A DNA stretch of 64,000 nt from Cercis canadensis (taxonomy: Eukaryota; Streptophyta; Magnoliopsida; Fabales; Fabaceae): the NCBI GenBank assembly GCA_003255065.1, contig QAOA01000890.1:122297-186296 (forward strand), read 5' to 3'. Positions within the stretch are counted from its first letter, which is position 1. The number at the start of each line of letters is the position of its first letter. The translations under genes were made by a program, and so were the position numbers. Shown one piece after another: positions 38,042 to 50,069 of this stretch. A model generated the notes under the pieces. It did no database searches. It was given only the letters and a program-made list of their open reading frames with translations, and was not told the DNA's origin.

Positions 38042-38961
38042 GGTTTAATTGTAGCGTAGGTTTTCATAGTTTTTTTTTGGTTTTTTATAGTTTAAATTTT
38101 TGTAATTAGTCTTTTCCGTGACTTTCTCTTGAAATTGATACGGTGTTAAAGTGGTATAAAAATTATTTTTTCCTCATCTTTCCTCTTGAAATAAAGTGAT
38201 AATTTTTATGTCACTTTGGTGTTACGTTAATTTTTTGGATTAATTACAATTTTGGTCCCCTTATTTTAACCACTTGAACGTTTTGGTCCTCCTTTTTTAA
38301 AAATGAACTATTGAATCCCTCTATATTTATAAAATGTACAAGTTTAGTCTATTTATCTTTAAGTCAAAATTTTTAGGTTTATTTTAAGGTGTAAAGTTCT
38401 CTGATTCATAATCTCACCGTTCAGATTGAAGAGCTACGTCTTGTGAATCTTCCCATTAAATTTCAACTTGATCTAACAGTTAATAAGCCTAAATTTTAGG
38501 TTAGATGAAAATTTATGGTTTTGGTATTTGTGTTGAGTTAGATTGAGCTCAAATTTAGTGAGGAGATTCACAAGATGTAGCCCTTCAATCTGAATGGTGA
38601 GATTATGAATCAGAGAACTTTACACCTTGAAATAAACCTAAAAATTTTGACTTAAAGATAAATGGACTAAATTTGTACATTTTATGAATATAGAGGGATT
38701 CAATAGTTCATTTTTAAAAAAGGGGACCAAAACGTTCAAGTGATTAAAATGGGGGACCAAAATTGTAATTAAACCTAATTTTTTTTATTATCACATAAAC
38801 AAATTGTTAATCATATGAACACTAAAATGACAAAGTTATAATTTAGGGTGACGGCAAAAACTCAATTAAAAAAATTTAATCATAAGAATTCTAAAAAAAA
38901 AAAAACTATAAGAACATGATTTAAAATTTGTCCATACTATAGACCTACAATACATTTAAAC
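38042..38961. mobile_element. Family C Mutator-type MITE carrying a nested MITE
   Basis: Outer element: ends GGTTTAATTGTAGCGTAGG and CTACAATACATTTAAAC, flanked by the direct repeat AAATGTTTTT (38032-38041 and 38962-38971). It is related to 11922-12383 but is split by a family B element at 38237-38775. Without the insertion its length would be about 370 bp. Confidence 0.82.
38237..38775. mobile_element. Family B Mutator-type MITE nested inside a family C copy
   Basis: A 539-bp full-length palindrome begins GGATTAATTACAATTTTG and ends with the complement. It has an exact 9-bp target duplication TAATTTTTT (38228-38236 and 38776-38784) made of the host MITE's own sequence. Relatives: 3489-4045 and 49380-49920. 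Confidence 0.9.
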
Positions 38962-39199
38962 AAATGTTTTTCATATAAAGTTATACTTGTGGGTGCTTGA
39001 CGGCTTGAGCTTTAAAGCATTGATGACTCACCTTAAATTTAATAACTTTAGCTCCATCCAAAAATTAAGATTAGGTTATAAATCTTGAGTTAAAAAAAAA
39101 AATTAACGCCTCATCCTTCGACACATCCAATTAGAGAGTGACGACACAAAAACATAGGACCCACATTAAATAGGATAGGTTGTCAAGCATAGCTGCATA

Positions 39200-39480
39200 G
39201 GGATGTCAAAATCTCCCATTCAGACGGGGATCCGAGGGGAATTTCCCAAGTAGGTGGGAAACGGGAGGAGGAATTTTCTGGTGAGGGTGAGGGTGAGGGT
39301 GAGGGTAGGGGTGGGGGTGGGGGTGGGGATGGGGATGGGGATGGGGAGAGATTTTTCCATGTTTGAGGTTCGGGGATGGGGATGGGGAGAGATTTTTCCA
39401 TGTTTGAGGTTCGGGGACGGAGACAGGAATGCTACTCTTCGCCCCAGGATCCCAAAATTAAAAAACCCTATCCCTCTCTA
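39200..39480. mobile_element. Truncated hAT-type element with GGGGAT/GAGGGT runs
   Basis: The left end TAGGGATGTCAAAAT matches the hAT-type ends seen elsewhere. The interior contains repeated GAGGGT and GGGGAT hexamers and a 50-bp duplication ending CCATGTTTGAGGTTC. The right end is lost; the sequence passes into a fragment of the 212-bp MITE family (about 39487-39535). Confidence 0.6.
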
Positions 39481-39589
39481 TAGTATATTTGTTACGTCAG
39501 TATAACATGACATATATATCTGATATTATAGAATCCTCAATAAATTATAGGTAATAGAATCTTATCTTCTATTACATATGTCATGCCAC

Positions 39590-40385
39590 TAATTAGTATA
39601 TTTTATCTTGATTTGAAAGTTAATTTGATAATACGAACAAACATTATCATGGTAATAGAAATTGTCTCTACCAAATACATTACATAATATGTCACTAATT
39701 AAGTATTTTTTTCTTAATTTTAAAATTAAATTGATTAGATGAACAAAATCATAAGTACTTTATCATGGTAACTTAAACCATGCTTTATACATTTAGCGAT
39801 TAATTAAGGATTTCTTCTTAATTAGAAAATGAATTTGATAAGATGAACAATGATTAAATTCAAGATAATAGAAACTTATCGTCTAATATATACATTATTC
39901 CACTGATTAAGAATTTTAGCTTAATTTAAAACTTAATTTGATAAGATGAATAAAAGTACAAATACTTTATAACAATAACTTAAGACATTATGATCCTATT
40001 AAATTAAAAGTGATTTTGATAAGATACATAAAAGCATAAGCTATTGATTGACTTAATCTAGACTTTTTACATTAAGTCACTAATTAAAAATTTTATCATA
40101 AATTGAATGTCATTTTGATCATAGCAACACAAGTATGAATAGTTGATCATATTAATTTAATGTACACTTTATACATTAGGCTATTAATTAAGAATTTTAT
40201 CTTAAATTGAATGTTATATTGATCATAGTAACAGAAGAATAAGTTGTTGGTCATGGTAATTAGTAACTTAAGTTATACTTTACATGCCACTAATTAAGGA
40301 TTTACTCTTAATTTGAATGCAAATTTCATAAGATAGACAAGAGCATTACTTATACTTAATTTATACATAAACCTCCAATATAAGG
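39590..40385. repeat. Degenerate tandem repeat, about 110-125 bp period
   Basis: Blocks such as CACTAATTAAG, TTGATAAGATGAAC and ATCATGGTAACTTAA recur about six or seven times in the same order with strong divergence. It is an old minisatellite; no coding potential. Confidence 0.65.
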
Positions 40386-41030
40386 ATAAGATAGTATATA
40401 GCAGAGGACCAAGATTAATCTTCTTTTAAGTCTTTGTGACATAAATATATCTATGTTTTTAGTAGTGATGACATTTAGATTTAGCTTTAACATAGTTGAA
40501 GACAATTTTTTTTTTTTTTAACAATGCACGTGATGAGTAAGAGCTTTAATAAGCATCATTAACTTCTATTTCACACTCAATACTTGTATCTCTTTCAATA
40601 AAGAATCATCTCTACTAATTAGAAGATAATTCAAAAGATAAAAGTTTAAAATCTTAAATTATCCATACCTCTAGAACCAAGAAAGAAATAAATTCCTAGT
40701 GGTTGTTTTCATTGTTCTGATTTGAAATCATTTCTGGCTTCTCCATTTTTAGATAACTATCTTCAATTCCCTACTGTTAATCTGCGCCACCGATGGATAG
40801 TTTTTCTATTACAATGGGAATGACAGTGAAAGGAAGCAGCATTTTGGATCCCAGGAATTCATTTCACACTTGAGCTTCAGAAAATGCTGAGGCAATGAAT
40901 CATGATATTCTTAATGGAAAAACTTATAAATATAATACATCATTTGCTGTGTTCTTCATGTATTTCCTTGCTAAATACATGTGTGTGTGCTTATCTTTTC
41001 AATTAAATTTGTAAGCATCTATTTTGTACT

Positions 41031-44000
41031 CTATCTTTTTCTACTTCCAAAAATGGCCACAAGTTCTATAATGGCCATTCCAATCATATACCATGTAGCT
41101 GCTGCTAGAATACCTTGTGACCAAGGGCTATTAACAATCTCCAATGCTAGAGAGCCACCTACATGTTCTTTCAACTCATGAATTGACTCTCCACCATGTA
41201 ATCTAACTGTAGCTACTGCAATCAATGCAGTGACCATTGGAAATCCCCATCTAATAGGGCTATTTTGATTCTCGTAGTTTCCATAATCTCTATCATTTTC
41301 TTCTACCCTTTCCTTGGTGGATGAAGGCTCTGCTGGTGCTCTTGGAGAAGCACTTCTCCTAGTTGAAGATGGAAGAGCATAAGTTGATGGAACCCAGTAG
41401 TCCTCAGGATATCTGCTATTTAATGGGAGTTTTTGGTTGCTCCTTGTGCTCTCTCTTACTCGTTTCCTTGCTGCTGCATCTCTCAGCTTATTGATATTTG
41501 GTTCAGGCAATTTGTAAGCGATGTGTGTCAAACTTGTGTCAGTTCCTGATGGTACCCCATTTGCATTGGGTGATTGCCAATACAACCAATTGGAAACTGA
41601 TCTAATTGTCTGAATTGCTGACATTCTTGCTTGTCTTTGAAGGTCTGTTTCCTACAAGAGAATGAGGAATAACAATGAGTAGATTTTGAACAAATAACAC
41701 AATTTTTTATCTTGTTAGTTCTATGTTCAAATCCAAACTAGTAGCCAAAAATATCAAAAAAATAAAGATATGCATGCTTTATTTGTAACCAGCATTTTAT
41801 GTTCAACTGACCTTGGAAGACTCCCTTGAAGCTTTTCCCATTTCTTCCTGAAATCTATTCTGGAATTTCTCAACATCTACGAATATGTTAGAGACACGAA
41901 CACCACCTGTATTACCTGCACCTACTCTTACATTGCCTCGTGGTTGCTTGGACATCAAGAATTCTAGAGCTGCCAGGTTGGACCTCTCAACCATCCTATG
42001 TTTTTTCAAGCCAGAAAAAATTTGAGTCATAAAGTACAAAAAGAGAGTTGCAATCAGTGACAAATCCAGAAATAACTCAATGGGGGCAAAGACAATGGCT
42101 GGGGGCTAATCACATAATTTTGTAAAAATTTCTGGCATTCTTCTCCAACCAATATAACATTGGCTTAAAACTTTATTTCTAACATAGCAGTTCCTGAATG
42201 AATCTTTCCATTCTTATTACTTGGAAAACTCATAAGGATATCAAAAACTTCTCCATAATTTGTGGACAAGTCTAATGCTCACAGGATACAAAAACAACCT
42301 ATTCTAGATATTTTCTCACAAAGAAGACAATATCAATATAGATATGCTTGTCAACCAGCAAGAAAAGTAAACATATATATAAAGATTTGAGGTGATGCTG
42401 CAGCAAGAAAAGTAAGCTTTGTAGGAGAGAATTTTGAATTAATATATGAAGATTGTTCTGCCTCTTCACATTTCCCAACCAGTTAACTCACTTCTATGAT
42501 GCTGTAAAACAGTTTTTTGTTATATCAGTAATGCTCTTTTTCACTCAGTAGTTATATCCCAACAAGTGGCTTATTCTTGTAAAGGATTTGGGACACTAAT
42601 TGAGAATTTTAAGGGATAGTGTGTTGTTTAACATGATAAGCCACTGTCTTTTTGGGGATTAACAACAAACTAAACAGGAGAAATTTACCAAAGAATTGGT
42701 GTTCCTTTTATCACTGAAACACACATCAATATAGGCACTAACAACAAAATATTTTGCAATATCAACAATTTAGGAGAATCAAATGTCAGTAAATTCCTAA
42801 GAAGCTGTGTAACATAAAGAAAATTCATATGACCTTGAAAGTGTTTCAAGTCTATGCAGGTTGAGATTGAAAGCAGAATATAAAAGAGTTTAAAAATAAA
42901 GCTCCATCTTTATAGTCTATTTGAAACACCAGGATGTTTAAAGCTAAGCAGCACTGCTTCAGAAGAAGTAACCTTAAGGTATATCAAGTATATATAATAA
43001 CTCATATATATCAATCATGATGGATGATTAATTTGTAAAATTCTAGAGGAATTCAAAGGAGAAGGTTACAATACACAACTCAAGAGTTGTGTACCGGTGC
43101 AAACTCATCAAGGACCTCTGGATATGATAACTTGCAAACTGGTCTCCTGTGCTTGCCCAATCCAAAGGTCACAAACTCTGCAGCACCGGTACACAACTTC
43201 ATTTAGGTGTATTGTAGACGCTGCCCCCCAAGAAAATCAAGCCAAATGCAAAATGATATGCACACTTACGAAATGCAATTGACAGGACAAGATTCTATTG
43301 CCTCTTGGATTTTGTGTTCATGATCAGCCCACTGAGCAACAACCCTTGCTCTACCATACACTGATTCAATGGCAAAAGTCTTCTCAGCTAACAAAGCACA
43401 TTTTAAGCAACCAACACATTTCACCTCATCAACGAATATTGCCCTTTGCTCACTTTCTGAACCCAACCAAATTGAGTATATAGGTCTACCATTGAAACCT
43501 CTGAACTCTGCAATCTTTGCTTGATCCTGCACCATATTTACTCATAGTAAGCAACTAATCAAAATAGAAAAATTATTTGCTGCTACAAAAGCATAGATGC
43601 GCTTCAAGTTCAAACAGTTCAAATGGCACACTATCTTGTGGTTTTCTATTCTTTGTTTACTTTATTTTTGCTCTATAATTGAAGATTGCAACTTGGACTA
43701 GTACCCTGTTTGGATGAGTTATTGAAATAAGTGCTTATATGATAAGGGCTTGTCAGGCGTCAACCAAACACTTATGCAAATTCATAACATCTTATTCTTT
43801 AAAAAAGCCCATACCTTGCACTAGCTTATGACAAAGTGCTAATATGCTGAAAACAGCTTATTTGGGTCTTACTCTGATAAGCTTCTTTAAACATTAAAAA
43901 AAAAAAAAAAAAAAAGCAAAATTTCAATAAGCACTTATGAGCCAAAAATAAACCTAACACAGCCTAAAAGTTGAATTTGACAAAACTCATTAACAGAAGC

Positions 44001-44793
44001 ACAAGTCAGTTGTCACCTGCACAAACCAATGAAACCATAATTGTTTCGGCTCTACAGCTCACATGAATAAAGCATTTCATAAGGTTATTCAAACATGCCC
44101 AAAATTTCCAATAAGCACTTGATAAGTAGAAAATAAGCTCATCCAAATCGGGCGTAGAAGTTGAATTTGATTAATTAACACCAACACAAGTCAGTTCTCT
44201 TATCATAGGCCAAACGTGAAATGAGCTTAATTATTCTTAACGATTTTAGCTTATATTTAACAATCTTCATTTATTAAACGTGCTGAAAACAGCTTACTTG
44301 GATCTGATAAGGTACTTTTACAAGCTTCTTAAACATAAAAAAAAAATTCAATAAACACTTACAGTATCCAATGTCACTTATCTCATCCAAACAGAGCCTT
44401 AGGCCCATACTTAGGCTCTATAATCTATTGATCACAAACCTTATCATAGGCCAAACGTGTATTTGGATCAGAAAGAATAGCATAAGCTTCGTTGAGTATG
44501 ATAGCCATGTCATGGCCGGTGGGCCCCGCGATATCCGGATGGCAACGCTTCTGAAGAGAACGATATGCTATTTTAATCTGTGATTGATCAGAGCAGCTAT
44601 CAATACCCAGAAGGTCATAGAGGTCAAACTCTGTGATGGAAGAAGGTGCAGCTCTGCATGTGACAGTGGACCCATTACAAGATTTACGCAGAATTGAAGG
44701 GTGAAATCCCAGTGTTCTTGGTTTTGTTAACTCTGTTCTTATGATGGATGAACAAGTTGGAGTGTAGAGAGGAAGAGATGCAGCAGTGGACAT
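41031..44793 (-). CDS. DJC76: DJC76-type chloroplast J-domain / 4Fe-4S protein, complete, four exons
   Basis: Exons 44440-44793, 43270-43526, 41812-41995 and 41031-41651 join in frame to 471 aa. Residues 1-48 look like a chloroplast transit peptide (Ser/Thr-rich, few acids). The J domain spans about 55-116 with HPD at 85-87, so it should stimulate an Hsp70 partner. A ferredoxin-like segment follows with Cys155, Cys158, Cys161 and Cys198 (CVGCLKC...CP), able to bind a 4Fe-4S cluster. The C-terminal third has two hydrophobic segments (about WGFPMVTALIAVATV and GILAAATWYMIGMAIIELVA). This J-plus-ferredoxin layout is the plant DJC76/77/82 group, located in plastids. From memory the Arabidopsis DJC76 gene lies close to SCPL34, as here. 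The exact paralogue is not certain. Confidence 0.92.
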
Positions 44794-46970
44794 TTTTGAT
44801 TCTTCGTTACCAAAGAGGATAAGAAAATATAAATGGCTCCTCTAGTCTTATATGTTGGGACAAATTAAGTATAAGATATTTTCCTTTCTTTTCTACGCCA
44901 AAGATATTTTTCTATTTTGACTTTTCAATAAAGTATATTTTACATTCTTAGCTTTCTTAGAAATGATATTTGTAGTGAAAAGGATCCCAATCTTCTAGGT
45001 GTCAAATTCAATTCCATCGCAATTAAAAATCTGGCTTGATGAGCAACCCTTGACAAGGAGATCCCTAGTGTTAAAAAGCTAGTTGAGCAACCTCATATAA
45101 GAGGGCGTTTGATAAACAGATTCTTTTTAACTTTTTGAGAATCTTAACTTGGAAAACTTTGACTGGTTTGCTTTGGCCATTTTCTATTTTCATTTTTAGT
45201 GAAAACAAAAAACGGGCTTGAAAATGCATTTGGTCTAGTTTAATAAAAATATTTCTTAAATTAGGTCCAAATCTGAAAATGAAAAGAAGTTATTTCTAGT
45301 GTTTCTTTTCCAAATTTTTGAAAACAAGAAATGAAGTGAAAACACTGTGACAATTTTAAAATTATAATGAAACAAGTGAAAAGGCTATGACAATCTTGTA
45401 ATTATAATGAAAATGGGTTTTATGTGAAACCTTCTCTTCTCCGTCCACGATGGGCAAGCGCTCTTCTCTTCCTCCACGAAACTAGGAGCAAGCAAGCGAA
45501 GGTAACAAGTTTTGAGTTTTTGTGCTTTGTTCCAAGTTTTTCTCATATCTTTTTATTACCTTTAGTATAAGTTGGTTTAACATTAATGCTTTGTGAGCTG
45601 AATGGAGAGTAGATTTTATAAGATTCAATTCATTCTACTCTTTTTGCTGTAAACAGAGTATATTAGTTTTTTATATATCAATTCTGCTATTTTTTATGAA
45701 AATTTCCAATGAATGAGGTTCTTATTTTGTATATGATGAACATATCAAAGTGTTCCATCACACAAAACTATAGTTATAGGTGTTTCGATAATGAAACCCA
45801 TGAAAAAGGGAAGACTCGCCCTAAGTTTAGTAAATCTGGTTTCATTCTCAAATTGAAGTTAAATCTTGATTCCTAGATTATTAAAAAAAAAAAAAAAGAA
45901 CCAAAATAATATAAAAACAACTTAAATGCAACCTAAATCACCTTAAAAAAGGTGTAGCATAACAACACTCAATAATAATTTGCATCTTTTAACTTATTTT
46001 TCATCTTTTTGCATATGTTCTTTTCAGGGACCACTGATTTCTTTGGCTCATCATTATCTCCATCCACCATCGATTGAGATGATTGTCGGATGATTTATAC
46101 ATCTTCATTACTAAACCTATTATATGTTACTAAAAAAAAATGTTTAGTGATATGCATAGTATTTTATACTAATAGTGCATGAAATTTAAACTCATAGTAT
46201 ATTCACTTTAGTTACAAATCATTTTTTAAGTGGTGTTTGGGTTTACATATTAGTCATTAGAAATATCATTCTTAGAAACAATGGAAATATTGCAATAACA
46301 TGTTTTAGTATCATCATGAAGATCTTGAAAAACAGAGTCATTTAGTATATTTATATATATTTTTAAGTCACCAATAATACTACCATATATTCTTTTACAC
46401 TCATAATTATATTGCTATAATAAGAATCTACCTATGAACATTATTAGAGTAAACCTTTTACATTTTAGCATGCAGTTGATAATTGCCTATGTACATTATA
46501 AGACTAAAATATTATTTTTGTCCTTAAATTATTTGTTAAATATCACTTTAATCATGAATTTATTTTTTAGTGTATCTATAGTCCTCAAATTATCAATCTA
46601 TCTACTAAATTAGTCACTTGTCTAGTTCAGTTAGTGATGGTGGATGAAAAAATTCAATTGGCTCGTTAAGTAATGACATAACTATTAAGTACTTATGTGG
46701 CGTGCATGATAAGATATGTGTGGAGACTGAGTTAGTTGGCCTAAAACGACGTGGTTTCAGCCTTTTAATTTTTTTTTTTAAAAAAAAAACCCTCAAAAAC
46801 TACTGTGTTTTGGTTTTGGAAAATAAATTAAATAAATTAAAAAAAAATCGCCTATCATTTCTTTGAGTTAGACGCTGAATTAAGCTTGGCCTGGTTTCTC
46901 CTCTGTTTGCTTAGCTCTTCGCTGCCGCCATTCTCTCTCTCGCGTGTTGCCCCTCTCCCTTCAAAAGCAT
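44794..46970. other. Intergenic, upstream of DJC76; no gene
   Basis: A TATA-like TTTATATTTTC lies about 30 bp upstream of the DJC76 start. Further out I see AT-rich sequence and half of a family D palindrome (about 46500-46620), but no supported coding exon. Confidence 0.5.
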
Positions 46971-46972
46971 CA

Positions 46973-47272
46973 ATGGTGGGGGGAAAGATCAAGAAGGATG
47001 AGGGAAAACCACGCCTTGTACAGAAGGTATATCTTTTCACAAATTAAAAGGTCAGCTTATCCTTAGAACCCTTTACTGGTTGACTCCATAGTGCAGAAAT
47101 CTGGTATAAAAAGCACCAATGTCATCCTCGAGATTGGTCCCAGTATCGATAATCTCACAAAGAAGCTTCTGGAAGCTTGAAAGTAGGTTGTTGCTGTTGA
47201 AATTGACCCATGTATGGTTCTCGAGCTGCAAAGAGGATTCCAAGGCACGCCTTATTCTACCCGCCTCCAGGT
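46973..47272 (+). pseudogene. 18S rRNA dimethylase (DIM1A/KsgA family) pseudogene fragment
   Basis: The plus strand reads MVGGKIKKDEGKPRLVQK, then KGQLILR, then (one frame over) NPLLVDSIVQKSGIKSTNVI and LEIGPSIDNLTKKLLEA, then after two stops VVAVEIDPCMVLELQRGFQG. This is the N-terminal part of the nucleolar m6,6A rRNA dimethylase, about 100 of some 350 residues. It is broken by a frameshift near 47070 and by stops just after KKLLEA (about 47180-47187), and the SAM-binding GxGTGN motif has become GPSIDN. No intron interrupts the visible stretch. It ends at CTCCAG|GTATGG; the next 400 bp belong to something else. Function lost. Confidence 0.8.
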
Positions 47273-47690
47273 ATGGCTCTTCCATTACTTGCTCATTCTC
47301 ATTCTCAATGGACCCACCACCATCGCCACCGCCTTCCGCCGCCGCTTCTCATGTTCTCCATCCCCTGCAACCTCCCGCATCCGAGTATTCCTCTTCCCTC
47401 AAAGCCCGGTTTATTGGATTGTGCCTCATTCGGAGCAGATTAATTTATGGACATACCAGATTATCAAAGTTGTAGCTTCTAATTTGGAAGAACCCGTAGT
47501 TGTGAACAAATGGGAAGAAACTCACAGATTAATTTCTGAACATAGAGTGAAGAAGGGTGAAGAAACAGAGACCAAGATGCCAGTGGCCAAGGCCAAGCAA
47601 ACAGAGGAGAAATATATAAGAAGAATTAATTTCATATATTACAACTCAACTTATTTTCAGTGAGCCAACACCATATTGATAGAATGGCTT
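47273..47690 (+). other. Unclear chimeric sequence with an open frame
   Basis: From 47308 an ORF starts MDPPPSPPPSAAASHVLHPL; its C-terminal part overlaps a phrase (AGAGTGAAGAAGGGTGAAGA, 47544-47563) that is repeated at 51618-51637 after the RING gene. I do not recognise a protein family. It may be pieces of two broken genes. Low confidence that it is expressed. Confidence 0.3.
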
Positions 47691-47769
47691 GTACTTTGAA
47701 TGATATAAATGTATACTATATTGAATCAATTATATCCCAAAATAATGATTATTGTTAATTTTTTTTTTT

Positions 47770-48720
47770 TGGTTATAAAAGGAAAAGAAAGAGAAAAACT
47801 ACACTCTAGAGAAGAGATAGCCATCCTATCAGCCAAATAACTTGCCCACATCACAGGGGGAGGTTGATCATAAAAAGACCAACCTTCACTCCTTAAAGCT
47901 CCCCGTTTTTGCCAAAAAAACTGCCCCTTGATTGGCTTCTCTCAGTACATGAGACACTTGCACTTGTCAATTTCTTCTTAAAAGATGTCTGATATCACTA
48001 ATGATACATAAAGCTGTCAAACGGGCCGGCCCGCCCCGGCCCGCCTCAACCCGCCACCCAAACGGGGCGGGGCGGGCTGAGAAAACCTCAACCCAACTCA
48101 ACCTACTGTGGGTTGTGGGTTAGGCGGGCCAGTCCGCCAAAAAAAAAAATAAATTAGTGACTAATAACAATTTAAATCAATGTTAAACACTAAATCAATG
48201 ATAAATAATTTTTCATCACGTAATTTAAATTATTTAAGAGGACTAAAATTAATTAAATAGTCTAACAAAGTAATAAACAATCATTAAAAAATAAGTCCAA
48301 GAAGATTAATACCAATATGACAACATAATTTTTATAATAAAGATTAAAAATTTAAAAAAAAAAAAAAAAGACTGGCGGGCCAGCCCGCCCCGCCCCGCCA
48401 CCAACCCACAACCCAAACGGGGCGGGCTCAGAAACCCGCTTCCAAACGGGCCAGCAAAACCTTAACCCAACCCAACCCTTTTGCATGGCGGGGCGGGCCA
48501 ACCCAACGGGCCCAACCCATTTTGACACCTCTAATGATACACCCATACATATAAAAATTAGCATCCGCGTTCTTTAACAATCTAGTCACCTCTAAAGAGT
48601 ATGTTTCACAGATAATGTGTTATTCCTCTTTCCCACCACACTTGTAAGCCATTTCTAATAACAACGAGCCCAGCTTTTAGGTTAGTGCCAACTCCAATGA
48701 AACCAGAAAAATCCCTATGC
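47770..48720 (-). mobile_element. RNase H remnant of a LINE, split by a hAT element
   Basis: On the minus strand, ISDIRHLLRR and VSHVLREANQGAVFLAK (about 47900-48000) match the end of the plant LINE RNase H domain, and FSGFIGVGTNLKAG (about 48670-48710) lies upstream of it. In-frame stops are frequent. A 525-bp hAT-type element (48009-48533) separates the two pieces. Confidence 0.6.
48009..48533. mobile_element. Non-autonomous hAT-type element, copy 2
   Basis: Begins TAAAGCTGTCAAACGGG and ends GACACCTCTA, with an exact 8-bp target duplication ATGATACA (48001-48008 and 48534-48541). GC-rich ends (GGGCGGGC and complements) enclose an AT-rich centre. It is inserted in the LINE remnant. Confidence 0.87.
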
Positions 48721-49379
48721 CACAGCCCCTGACTGTCACGTATGATTCTTTTTATAATTTTTTATATGAAAATTATTTATTTATTGATGTTAACAGACAT
48801 AAGCTAATAATGAGGCCCATCTTGCAGTATTGCAACTTAATGAAAGAAAAGGGCTTAATTAATAAACAACTTTTAGGTGAGATGAACTTTGTAGAATTAA
48901 AAAGAGAATTACTTTTTTATTCATTCTCTTAAATAATTGTGAATACTAATAGTCATAGCCACTTCTAATTAATTTCAAATGTTCTCCTATATTGGCACTC
49001 TTAATTAATCTCTCAATATTATATATATAATTAACTTGTGCTAACTCACCTGTAATAAACTTCACTGCTACTTTCACTTGGGCTTCCACTCCATGCTGCT
49101 GTGAGTTCCCAATTTCTGCAAATGCATTCAAAAACAAATGTATGTGATAATTTGCTGCAACGAAATTGGCGGCAGCCAAGCCACAAAAGCAGCATTAAGT
49201 TAGTTAAGCTAGTACTCATGTAATTAAAATTGTGAACCTATGAAGGCATATTCTTCTCAAGCATTCGGAGTAGGTAATCTAACAAAACTCTGGTAAAATA
49301 AAAAACAGATAAAGAATTTGATTGAAATTCTGAGAAATCCCTATTTGAAGACTAACTCTCAAAATAATAATAATAATAA
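48721..49379. other. Low-complexity intergenic region with small unassigned ORFs
   Basis: ORFs at 48717-48932 (plus) and 48946-49179 (minus, starting MAAANFVAANYHIHLFLNAF) have no family I recognise. The second has slightly protein-like composition but no splice or promoter support. I would not call either a gene. Confidence 0.3.
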
Positions 49380-49920
49380 GGCTTAATTGTAATTTTGTTA
49401 ATTATATTTTAACAACTTGAATTTTTTAGTCCCTCTATTTTAAAAATGAACAATTTAGTCTCTCTATATTTATAAAATGTGTAATTTTAATCCTTTTGTC
49501 TTTAAATTAAAATTTCTTAGGTTTATTTCAATGTGTAAAGTTCTCTAATTCATAATCTCACAATTTAGATTAAAGAGTTATATCTTGTGAACATCCCTAC
49601 AAAATTTTAACTCAATCTAACAGAAAATGAATCTAGATCTTTGGTTAGATGAAAACTTTTAGTTTTGACATTTTGGGTTAAGTCCTACCATTGGATTAAT
49701 CTGAAATTTTATGGACAGATTCTCAAGACGTAACTGTTTAATTTGAATTGTGAGATTGTGAATTGAAAAACTTTACACCTTAAACTAAAGCTAAGAAATG
49801 ATGAAATGATCAAAACTATACATTTTATAAATATAAAATGATTAAATTATTTATTGTTAAAATAGAGGAACCAAAAAGTTTAAGTTGTTAAAATAAAAAT
49901 ATTAAAATTACAATTAAGCC
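49380..49920. mobile_element. Palindromic Mutator-type MITE, family B copy 3
   Basis: A 541-bp palindrome begins GGCTTAATTGTAATTTTG and ends with the complement (ACAATTAAGCC). The exact 9-bp target duplication is TAATAATAA (49371-49379 and 49921-49929), although the left one lies in a TAA microsatellite. Confidence 0.85.
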
Positions 49921-50069
49921 TAATAATAAAATAATTTAGAATTTAAAAATAAGATAAAGAATTTGATTGAAATACAAATACTTTAATTAGAAGTGAATTT
50001 GAAGATTGAAATTATATTATCACAAGCTAAGCCATTTTCAGTCTCTTTATCTCTCTCTTGTGTTGTGTT

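Noticed and set aside
39183-39505. Pro/Ser-rich and Gly/Val-rich frames
   Set aside because: Translation of GAGGGT and GGGGAT repeats in a truncated hAT-type element.
45429-45510. Exon-like GC-richer stretch with ATGGGCAAGCGCTC and a GGTAAC donor
   Set aside because: The frame stops after eleven codons and no partner exon was found.
48946-49179. 77-codon minus-strand frame (MAAANFVAANYHIHL...)
   Set aside because: No family, splice or promoter support; left as an unassigned ORF in the intergenic entry.
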